NCBI GenBank assembly: GCA_003171295.1
Contig: PMYF01000291.1
Location: 1 to 14,150, forward strand
Length of the DNA stretch: 14,150 nucleotides
Direction: 5' to 3'
Source: Acidobacteriota bacterium
Lineage (GTDB): Bacteria; Acidobacteriota; Terriglobia; UBA7540
Of the stretch, positions 7,609-13,850 are shown one piece after another (position 1 is the first letter of the stretch; each line of letters begins with the position of its first letter). Made by a program: the position numbers and the translations under genes. The notes beneath the pieces were generated by a model. That model saw nothing but the letters and a program-made list of their open reading frames with translations, was not told the DNA's origin and made no database searches.

Positions 7609-8115
7609 ATGGCACGAACCAGTGTTCAGGCACCGGCCCCGCAGCCCGACCCCGAGGTTAAGAAGCTACAGGTTTTGGTGGGCCATTGGACGTTCAAGGG
7701 GGAATACAAGGCTGGACCGTTGGGACCCGACGGCAAGGTTGCTGGGGAATACACCGGTCGGATGATTCTCGGAGGCTTCTTCTTCGAGGGCCGGTTGACT
7801 GAAAAGGCACCTTTCGGAGAGATGCGAGGCCTTGAGGTCGAGGCATACGACCCAGCGAAGAAGAGCTTTGTCAGCAACTGGTACCTGTCCGGCGGAAGCA
7901 CGATTTCAGGGATGTTGACCGCCAGCGGAAACACATTTGCCTGGGAAGGAAAGTTGATGGCTGCGGGAAAGGAGTACCAGTACAAACAGACCATCATGGT
8001 CACACCCGATTTGAGGGGCTTCACGGTGAAAGCCGAAATCTCGGCCGATGGCCAAACTTGGACGCCTTGGTTCGAGGAGAAAGGCACCAAGGCCAAGTCC
8101 GCCCCGAAGAAGTAG
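7609..8115 (+). CDS. DUF1579-like protein
   Basis: This is a 168-residue soluble protein without signal peptide. It opens with LQVLVGHWTFKGEY, the 'L..LVG.W' start typical of the DUF1579 and related lipocalin-like stress or nodulin proteins. A series of short beta strands follows (GRMILGGFFFEGRL, LEVEAYDPAKKSFVSNWYL, NTFAWEGKLM, YQYKQTIMVT, GFTVKAEISADGQTW), as expected for a small beta-barrel. The C-terminus is lysine-rich. The ATG at 7609 has an excellent ribosome-binding site, AAGGAGG at 7596-7602, so it is clearly translated. Proteins of this family are of unknown biochemical role and are common in soil bacteria. It stands alone on the plus strand between accessory genes; no operon partner is evident. 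Confidence 0.8.
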   Translation: MARTSVQAPAPQPDPEVKKLQVLVGHWTFKGEYKAGPLGPDGKVAGEYTGRMILGGFFFEGRLTEKAPFGEMRGLEVEAYDPAKKSFVSNWYLSGGSTISGMLTASGNTFAWEGKLMAAGKEYQYKQTIMVTPDLRGFTVKAEISADGQTWTPWFEEKGTKAKSAPKK

Positions 8116-8194
8116 ATGAAAGCTTGGAGAACGACACAATAGCTGTCGGGACACGCTGTCGAATGTTGCCATGGGCGGGGGAATACTTCGGTTC

Positions 8195-8320
8195 CTAACG
8201 CCTGAGCTTCCTCGCCAGAGCGTCCCACCCATCCTCATTCAGGAATTTCGTGAAGTCCCGGACCGCGTTTTGGTACACGCCCGCCGCAATCCTACGCTCG
8301 TCATCTATTCCGGCTTTCAC
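8195..8320 (-). other. Coding-like tail or small ORF downstream of the DFGK-family gene
   Basis: In a frame different from the DFGK-family gene, 41 codons (GTG at 8320, stop TAG at 8195) encode a well-formed hydrophilic helical peptide containing AAGVYQNAVRDFTKFL and DGWDALARKLRR, with GC-rich third positions typical of coding sequence here. It overlaps the end of the upstream gene by 20 bases. It could be a translationally coupled small protein, or the former C-terminus or next gene shifted out of frame. No good ribosome-binding site is seen, so it stays ambiguous. Confidence 0.3.
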
Positions 8321-9110
8321 CGCTCTGCAATGTTCCGGTGTACGAGATTTCAGGCAGGAAATGCCGACGCTTGGCCCATTCACCAAACAGCATTTCAGAA
8401 AGCCTACTCGCAACAACATCCCGGTGTGGCGGGGCCGCAGCGACAAAGAAAGCTCTCCGAGTACCCCGCCTGAAAAGCATGTAAAAGGTCTCAAATCCGT
8501 TCGGCATACGCTCCTGGAACTGTCGGTTCAGCAGTTTTATCTGCTCCTCGTGAGGCACAGAACGATTCAGATGGTGGTAGACCACCACGGTCTGACCACG
8601 GCTCGCAAACGCCCTGATTTCACTCCAGAGGGCGTGCTTAGGCCCCGTTGTCCGGCTCGACTGGCTTTGAATGCCATTGTCAGGGTCGATGAATATCACC
8701 TCCGCCTTGGCCGCGGTCTCCAAGGCCCGTCGAAGCCATTCGCTTCTGGAAGTGCCCTCCTTATGTATGAGTGTTTCACTGAAGAACACGGTTCCGTCAG
8801 GGAGGACGCCCGCACCTTCGATAGTGGCGATAAGCCGCCGTTCGGCTACTACCTTGCCATCGGCGTCAACGAGCAATTGGCGCAGTGCATCGTAAAGTTT
8901 CGTGTCGCAACTGCGGAACCGCTCCTGCGAAGCCGAATGGCAAACGCCATCAAGATACCCGACGTGTTTTCCGTCCGCCTTCGTCTCATTGCCGCAATCG
9001 GTGAGATACCATACAACGCCCAGATTCAGCGACGGAGTGCCGTCACAGAGTTTCCTGAGGAGTCCAAACTTCCCAAAATCTCCAACGTCGCCGATATAGC
9101 GATTCTGCAA
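8301..9110 (-). CDS. Conserved accessory protein of the MQNRY..GDFGKFGLLR family
   Basis: This 269-residue soluble protein starts with MQNRYIGDVGDFGKFGLLR, followed by GVVWYLTD, an Arg-Ser-Cys-Asp segment, VIFIDPDNGI at about residues 138-147, VVVYHHLNR at about 175-183, and a closing W..(R)RHF. I recognise this set as a widely scattered family of unknown function, often in accessory regions. The strand-then-DPDNG motif recalls the motif IV position of Rossmann-fold methyltransferases, but no clear cofactor-binding glycine motif is seen, so no enzyme activity is claimed. The start is TTG at 9110: it gives the family's usual N-terminus, and a GGGGGG run (9118-9123) precedes it. It lies directly after a ruined Vsr-type gene on the same strand. 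Confidence 0.7.
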   Translation of the reverse strand: MQNRYIGDVGDFGKFGLLRKLCDGTPSLNLGVVWYLTDCGNETKADGKHVGYLDGVCHSASQERFRSCDTKLYDALRQLLVDADGKVVAERRLIATIEGAGVLPDGTVFFSETLIHKEGTSRSEWLRRALETAAKAEVIFIDPDNGIQSQSSRTTGPKHALWSEIRAFASRGQTVVVYHHLNRSVPHEEQIKLLNRQFQERMPNGFETFYMLFRRGTRRAFFVAAAPPHRDVVASRLSEMLFGEWAKRRHFLPEISYTGTLQSGESRNR

Positions 9111-9152
9111 GGAGAATTCCCCCCATGAATACGGGATGCCCTAAAGTTAGCC

Positions 9153-9339
9153 TCAGCGTTGAACGATATCGAGGATGACCGCTCTACCCCGGAAGGCGTC
9201 CACAGATTCCAGTCCATCCGCCAGCGTCCGCCCAATGCTCTGCGACGGAAGCGCTGAGCCTCGCCTCCGGGGTCGTGCCTGTGCTCCTGATGCGGGACAT
9301 GATTTCGCTGCGCTTCTCGGGAGTGAAAACGTCAGCCAT
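9153..9339 (-). pseudogene. Remnant of a Vsr-type (very short patch repair) endonuclease gene
   Basis: From ATG at 9339 the minus strand reads MADVFTPEKRSEIMSRIRS followed by TGTTPEARL, the characteristic N-terminus of Vsr endonucleases, which nick at T:G mismatches left by deamination of 5-methylcytosine. The frame then departs: GGRWRMDWNL, matching the next family segment, appears in a second frame (about 9235-9205), and VDAFRGRAVILD, matching the 'PD..F..R..AVF.DG' core, in a third (about 9200-9165). The GCFWHGC segment and everything after it are missing. The gene is therefore dead by at least two frameshifts and a 3' truncation. GAGG shortly before the ATG may be the old ribosome-binding site. 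No cytosine methyltransferase partner is in the window. Confidence 0.7.
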
Positions 9340-9450
9340 TTCGCCTCGGCCACGTCTTGCGGTTCAGATTCTTCCCCCTGCTGGGATGCGCCACCGTGGA
9401 ATCCGGGTCCGCTATGAGTATACATCCGACGTTTTCCGTTGCGCCCGGCG

Positions 9451-9456
9451 TATACT
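9451..9456 (+). promoter_or_regulatory. -10-like hexamer of the second small ORF
   Basis: TATACT is followed by seven bases and then ATG at 9464, the same geometry as at the first small ORF. Flanking sequence between the two copies is otherwise poorly conserved up to the ATG, so the shared spacing is notable. Confidence 0.4.
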
Positions 9457-9463
9457 GCGGATG

Positions 9464-9643
9464 ATGGACTCCGCCAACACAGACCCTGAATTGCGCACTT
9501 GGCTTCGCTGGGCATCGGAGCAGCGCAACACGCCCGCCTTTGTGCACGCGGTTGCCGAAGCCGCCCGCATGGCTTGCATTCCGGATTACCTCCTGCTGTG
9601 TCCAGTGCTGCTTGAACTGAAGCGCCGGTGCCCTGAAGGCTGA
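9464..9643 (+). CDS. Small unknown protein, copy B of a duplicated family
   Basis: This 59-residue ORF begins MDSANTDPELRTWLRWASEQ and ends ELKRRCPEG, aligning without gaps to the first 58 residues of copy A. An ATG three bases further upstream (9461) is possible, but 9464 is the one that aligns with copy A and sits 7 bases after TATACT. No Shine-Dalgarno sequence is present. Nucleotide similarity to copy A runs over about 170 bases and is concentrated inside the ORF, as expected for duplicated genes diverging under protein-level constraint. Function is unknown. Copy B lacks the Pro-rich extension of copy A. Confidence 0.6.
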   Translation: MDSANTDPELRTWLRWASEQRNTPAFVHAVAEAARMACIPDYLLLCPVLLELKRRCPEG

Positions 9644-9884
9644 CGAAGCAGCCTGGGCGTCACCGAAAGACACTGTAGGCGTTGGTGCTTCAGGTTCTCA
9701 GGCGAGGGCCATTCCCGCCCTCTGCCGCAGAGCGCAGCCCTGTCCGTGGAAAAGCGCGGCGACTGCCCGCAAAATCATTTGGGCGGGCTGGCGGAGACGG
9801 GCGACACTTGGCGTCTGCGCCAGCCCGCGGAATCGCGTCGGAGGCGCACGCAGGAAACGGGGAAGCCGAAGGGTGAGGGCGACC
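9644..9884. other. Intergenic stretch with a long hairpin
   Basis: No gene is supported here. It lies between the second small ORF and the kinase-gene remnant and contains the inverted repeat annotated at 9783-9828. Confidence 0.5.
9783..9828. repeat. GC-rich inverted repeat (stem-loop)
   Basis: Arms 9783-9793 (GCGGGCTGGCG) and 9818-9828 (CGCCAGCCCGC) are perfect complements. After one mismatched pair, four more pairs follow (AGAC with GTCT), leaving a loop of about 14 bases. There is no T run on either side. It may end transcription from the small ORF or the kinase gene, or be a REP-like mobile palindrome. Confidence 0.6.
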
Positions 9885-9980
9885 TTACGGCAGGGAATCC
9901 ATGCGGCGCAGGAGGTCCTGGAAGTGCGGGTCGGAGTGCAGCAGGTCCGCCGCGAAGCCGTCCAGGTAAAAGCTGATGGT
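9885..9980 (-). pseudogene. 3' remnant of a second Ser/Thr kinase-TPR gene
   Basis: On the minus strand a short frame reads SFYLDGFAADLLHSDPHF then QDLLRRMDSLP and stops at TAA (9885-9887). The pattern (H/K)xDPxFQDLLRRM...P-stop is the usual C-terminal end of acidobacterial-type Ser/Thr kinases with C-terminal TPR or adenylate-cyclase-like regions. Nothing upstream in this frame looks like such a protein; instead the intact kinase gene ends about 20 bases away. It is therefore an orphan tail, possibly of the same gene whose start survives at 13395-13619. Confidence 0.55.
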
Positions 9981-10003
9981 TGAATGGCAGCTCGTCACTG
10001 CCC

Positions 10004-13000
10004 TCAGAAGTTCTCCAGCAACCACACGTTGTTATTGCTCGCATACCCCAACACCGCCAAGTAACGACCGTCTGGGGAGGGTGTAACCCCATCCCCAAAA
10101 TCACACGCGGACCCCTGCCATATGACTTGACTGCGACCTTCCAAGTCCACGTAGAGGAGCGTGGGCGTGGGTGCCTGGGGGCTGACAAACAGGTCCCTGC
10201 CGTCCGCTGCCCAGAACAAGCGCACGAAGCTATTCCAGCCTCTGACATTGACCTCACGAACCTCCCCGCCAGCCAACGGCAGGATTTGGATGCGGCCCTC
10301 GTGCTCGTCCCCCTGTGCGAATGCGAGGTGCGAACCATCAAGGGATAGGTCCCAGCTATATCCGAAGGGCGACTGCTTGAGATTGACCCTGGCAAGCTCC
10401 CGCCTCCTCGGTTCTTGCGACGGCTCGAAGGCCGAGAAGATGAGTTGTTTGTGGTCCGGACTCTCCTGGCTGAAGACACACAAAGACGCCGGAGACCGCG
10501 CACAGGTCACGTAGTCGATGCCTTGCCCCTCCAGCACCAATTGCGGGGCTCCCCCCGAGGTGGGCACGCGCATGATGCGTACCGGGGTGGTGGGATTAAC
10601 CTGCTGAAGAAAAAACGCAAAAGCAGTTGTCCTGGACAAGTACAGAATCCAGGAACCATCCGGGCTAACCACGGCCCCATCCTTATAGTCAGGACCAGTC
10701 ACGACCGGCTGGGCTGTGGTTTGGTCCAACCCCTGTTGATAGATGCCCCTCGTACCGTTACGGTCGGATGTAAACAGGACGGCCTTGCTGTCCGGCGTCC
10801 AATGGCAGGGAATATCCCGGGACTCCTCCAGCGTTAGAGGACGCGGGTTCTTCAGATGGCGACCTCCGGCTTCCAGTTCTCCAACGTAAACACGCGACTG
10901 GCCGTTAGCTTTTGTAACGGCCAACTGCTTTCCGTCCCAAGTTCGGGTAATATTTGAAACCCCGGTTTCCGCCCAGTTCGTGATTCGTCTTGGTTTGCTC
11001 AGAGGTTTGCCAGTCTTCGTATCCACTCGCACTTCCCAGAGATTCTCTGCGCCCCAAACCTGCTCAGGTTCAACCATAAGGTAAACAAAGCGACCACTCG
11101 GAAGCCACGAGAATTCTGGGTCCAACCTCGGGCCGGATAACATAACAGTGGGTTGGCCTCCTTTGAGGTCGCGACTCTCAATGGAAATTTCGACTTTGTC
11201 AGGCGTGCGGTGAGTTCTCGCGTAGGCGATTCGCTGGCCGTCCGGAGACCACGACGCCTTGTAGAAGCTGTCGCCTTCAGAAGCGGATGCGAGTTTGCAT
11301 GGTTCTTCTCCCTGTGGACCCATCACCCAGAGCTCGGGGAAGTAACCAAGACTAGGGCTGGGTCCGAAGGCAATCAGAGTGCCGTCCGGGGAGACGGCCC
11401 AGGGGCTGGCATCATCTCGAAGCTTATGAGGAGGTCCGCCCATGACTGAAATAACCCAGGCGCTTGTGGGCTTTCCGGGCTCGTAGGCGGAGGCAATGAA
11501 CCTGGTGCCATCAGGGAACCATGCATTTGGCCACCAAACATAGAAGTCCGGCGCCCGCCCTTCGGGTTGAGGAATGTTGAGCACCTCTCCGGTCTGAAGG
11601 AGCTTTAGGTGTAGTCCCATATGGTCGCCGTAGGCCAAGTATTTCCCATCCGGGGAAATCGCACCCTGGTATAAGGGGTTTTCGCTGGGATTCGCCGTCA
11701 GTCGTCGCTCCTCCAGTTCTGGCGGGGGCGCAAGGGGACGCGCCAGCCAGTAGGCGAGAACCGCCGCAGCGATGACGACAGCACTGGTCAAGGCAATCAC
11801 CAGCCGGCGACGTAGAGGCGGCTTTATGCCACCACGTTCGATATGGCGGTATAAACCCGCCGCTACAGCGCGCCCGGATTCCGTGTCGCGCTTCAGACGC
11901 TTCAGGTCGGCACGAAGTTCCGAGGCAACCTGATAGCGCACGTCTCGGTCCTTCTCCAGCGCCTTGTTGATAATTCGCTCCAGCTCCGGCGGCAAGGCGG
12001 GATTCAATTCCACTGGCGAGGTGGGCGAGCGGTTCAGAATCGCATCAAAAATGAGCGCGGAAGTTGTACCGGAGAAAGCCGGGTGACCTGTCGCCATCTC
12101 GTACAGGACCACCCCAAAGCTGAACAAGTCCGTTCTCGCGTCGGTCTCCTCGCCTCGCGCCTGCTCCGGCGACATGTAGGTGGCGGTGCCAATGGGGGAG
12201 CCCGCCTGGGTGAGGGTGTCCTCCGTCGTGCGCGTCGGCCCCGCCGTAGCACGGTCACCTTGCCCGTGTTCACTCAGCACCACGGGCGAGACGCCCGCGC
12301 TGCGAGGCAATTTCGCTATGCCGAAATCCAGAATCTTGGCTTGGCCAAGGGTGGTCAGGAAGATGTTCGCGGGCTTGATGTCGCGGTGAATGATGCCCTT
12401 GCCGTGTGCCGCCTCAAGCCCCGCCGCAATCTGGATGGCGAGGTCCAACAAGGTATCGATTGGTAGATGCGCCCCCTTGACTGCGTTCAGGGCAGACTCT
12501 TGTGAACGCCCGTTGCCAGGCGTAAGGCCCGCCCTTGCGGCTAACCGCTCCTTCAGCGTCTCGCCCTCCAGCAGTTCCATGGCGATGAAGGGCAGCCCCG
12601 CGTGCTCGTCGACGTCATGTACGGTGCAGATGTTGGGATGGTTCAGGGCACTTGTGGCTCGGGCTTCACGCTGGAAACGCGCGAGTGCCTGCCGGTCTTG
12701 GGCCAATTCCGCGGGCAGAAATTTCAGCGCCACCGTCCGGCCCAGCCGCATGTCCTCCGCCTTGTAAATCACCCCCATCGCGCCGCTGCCAATGCGTGCA
12801 AGCACGCGATAGTGCGAAACCGTCTGGCCCACCATGTCTGCGACCGTTTCCCCGCTCCCCTTTTCAAAAGCAGCTTCAGGGGATGGCGGCACCGAAGCGA
12901 CGCGAACTTTGGGGCTGACCGGTTCGACCACGGGGGCAGCCCCCTGGGGCGAGGCGATAACCTCCACGGAGGCGATGAACCGGTAGCCGCGCCGGGGAAG

Positions 13001-13294
13001 CGTCTCCACGTATCGCGGCTCATCGGCTGAATCACCTAAGGCTTCGCGCAGACGATTGATGGCGGCGTTGATGCTGTGCTCGAATTCCACCACGGAATCG
13101 TGGGGCCAGAACCGCTTCTGCAATTCCTCGCGCCTGACCAGTTGCCCAGGGCGCTCCAGCAACATGGCCAGAAGTTCCACCGGCTGCCCGGAGAGCTTGA
13201 CCTTCAAGCCATGCTTGAGCAGTTCCCCGACCTGGGGGTTGAATTCGAAGGCGCCAAAGCGGACGCAGCCGGCGGAGCGTTGGGCGTCATTCAT
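10004..13294 (-). CDS. Winged-helix DNA-binding / Ser-Thr protein kinase / TM / beta-propeller fusion
   Basis: Domains in the 1096-residue product: residues about 11-112 are an OmpR/ToxR-type winged helix (VRFGAFEFNP to LPRRGYRFI). About 161-470 form a Ser/Thr kinase with glycine loop GSGAMGVIYKAED, Lys191, HRDIKPAN (Asp305), DFG at 323-325 and YMSPEQARGE. About 498-518 is one membrane helix (RRR before VIALTSAVVIAAAVLAYW). About 525-1096 carry repeated SPDGxxLAY/SWSPDGQRIAY motifs of a TolB/PD40-type propeller, predicted outside the membrane. All catalytic residues are present, so it should be an active transmembrane receptor kinase whose DNA-binding head could act on genes directly. There are low-complexity inserts near 255-275 and in the activation segment (330-365). 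ATG 13294 follows AGAGAGG. The gene lies between two fragments of another kinase gene. Confidence 0.9.
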   Translation of the reverse strand: MNDAQRSAGCVRFGAFEFNPQVGELLKHGLKVKLSGQPVELLAMLLERPGQLVRREELQKRFWPHDSVVEFEHSINAAINRLREALGDSADEPRYVETLPRRGYRFIASVEVIASPQGAAPVVEPVSPKVRVASVPPSPEAAFEKGSGETVADMVGQTVSHYRVLARIGSGAMGVIYKAEDMRLGRTVALKFLPAELAQDRQALARFQREARATSALNHPNICTVHDVDEHAGLPFIAMELLEGETLKERLAARAGLTPGNGRSQESALNAVKGAHLPIDTLLDLAIQIAAGLEAAHGKGIIHRDIKPANIFLTTLGQAKILDFGIAKLPRSAGVSPVVLSEHGQGDRATAGPTRTTEDTLTQAGSPIGTATYMSPEQARGEETDARTDLFSFGVVLYEMATGHPAFSGTTSALIFDAILNRSPTSPVELNPALPPELERIINKALEKDRDVRYQVASELRADLKRLKRDTESGRAVAAGLYRHIERGGIKPPLRRRLVIALTSAVVIAAAVLAYWLARPLAPPPELEERRLTANPSENPLYQGAISPDGKYLAYGDHMGLHLKLLQTGEVLNIPQPEGRAPDFYVWWPNAWFPDGTRFIASAYEPGKPTSAWVISVMGGPPHKLRDDASPWAVSPDGTLIAFGPSPSLGYFPELWVMGPQGEEPCKLASASEGDSFYKASWSPDGQRIAYARTHRTPDKVEISIESRDLKGGQPTVMLSGPRLDPEFSWLPSGRFVYLMVEPEQVWGAENLWEVRVDTKTGKPLSKPRRITNWAETGVSNITRTWDGKQLAVTKANGQSRVYVGELEAGGRHLKNPRPLTLEESRDIPCHWTPDSKAVLFTSDRNGTRGIYQQGLDQTTAQPVVTGPDYKDGAVVSPDGSWILYLSRTTAFAFFLQQVNPTTPVRIMRVPTSGGAPQLVLEGQGIDYVTCARSPASLCVFSQESPDHKQLIFSAFEPSQEPRRRELARVNLKQSPFGYSWDLSLDGSHLAFAQGDEHEGRIQILPLAGGEVREVNVRGWNSFVRLFWAADGRDLFVSPQAPTPTLLYVDLEGRSQVIWQGSACDFGDGVTPSPDGRYLAVLGYASNNNVWLLENF
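11845..11861. repeat. Palindromic repeat inside the kinase gene, before the TM segment
   Basis: GGCGG and CCGCC arms enclose a TATAAAC loop, followed by GCTAC. It resembles the short GC-rich palindromes scattered through large soil-bacterial genomes. In the protein it encodes part of GRAVAAGLYRHI, a linker between kinase domain and membrane helix, and keeps the frame open. Confidence 0.4.
12283..12297. repeat. Palindromic repeat inside the kinase gene, activation segment
   Basis: CGGGCG and CGCCCG arms with a 3-base AGA loop lie in the part encoding RSAGVSPVVLSEHG, which extends the kinase activation segment beyond the usual length. The 'CGGGCGAGACGCCCG' core is a motif I associate with dispersed palindromes that often appear inside annotated ORFs. 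It is in frame and introduces no stop. Confidence 0.45.
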
Positions 13295-13394
13295 TGCGGA
13301 AGCCTCTCTTGCCGCGGGGGAAGCCGATGCGGATAGAGGTCCGAACCGGAAGAGGTAACGACCCCTTCCCCTGGAGGTTGAAGCTGGGGCGGAG

Positions 13395-13619
13395 GTGATT
13401 AAGGGCGGAAGCGGCTTCAGCTTCGCGCCGGAAGCGCTCCAGAAGTTGATGACCCTTGACGAGCCCCTCAGGCAGGAACTTCAAGGCGACGGTCCGCTTG
13501 AGTTTGGTGTCCTCGGCCTTGTACACCACTCCCATACCGCCGCTGCCGAGCTTTCCGATTATCCGGTAGTGGGAAACGGTCTTGCCGACCATGGCGAGGG
13601 TCCCGCCTTCGGTGGGCAT
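13395..13619 (-). pseudogene. Truncated Ser/Thr protein kinase gene, N-terminal fragment
   Basis: From ATG 13619 (or 13592) the minus strand encodes MVGKTVSHYRI, the glycine loop GKLGSGGMGVVYKAEDTKL, Lys47 in VALKFLP and the helix ERFRREAEAASALNH. This is the N-lobe start of a PknB-type kinase. Just after ALNH, where PNI(C/V) should follow, homology stops abruptly at about 13395; the frame continues with unrelated codons to 13287, overlapping the start of the intact kinase gene. The C-lobe with HRD and DFG is absent, so the product cannot be a kinase. It lacks the winged-helix head of its neighbour and is a different paralogue. Its matching C-terminal tail may be the remnant at 9885-9980. Confidence 0.75.
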
Positions 13620-13850
13620 CTTACGGCGTGTTTGGGGCCGAGTCAACGCAGCTGGTCTAGCGGACGGAGTTCGAGGAGGGAGGGGTTCGCGGAATTGCCA
13701 TCTGCTGCAAGTAAGGTGGCGTGGCCCGTGAAAGCACCCAGCACTGATAACCCAACTGGACATTCCATTCAGAGGCAGTCGGGTGTATGTTTTCGGTCGG
13801 GCCGGAGGTCGATAATGGAAATTCCGGCTAGATGCCAAGGGAGGTGCGCT
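13620..13850. other. Divergent intergenic region
   Basis: This lies between the truncated kinase (minus) and the membrane gene (plus). GATAAT at 13811-13816 could be a -10 element for the plus-strand gene, but no good -35 is seen. No other feature is supported. Confidence 0.4.

Noticed and set aside
7626..8228. 200-codon minus-strand frame
   Set aside because: Antisense shadow of the DUF1579-like gene, which has a strong ribosome-binding site.
8250..9128. 292-codon plus-strand frame
   Set aside because: Antisense to the DFGK-family gene; lacks recognisable motifs.
9986..10002. Small hairpin (GGCAG/CTGCC) just after the kinase stop
   Set aside because: Only five base pairs and no T run, so it is not a supported terminator.
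545..13827. GGAAATTCCGG present near both ends of the window (about 545-555 and 13817-13827)
   Set aside because: An 11-base match is expected by chance many times in 14 kb, and the flanks do not align.
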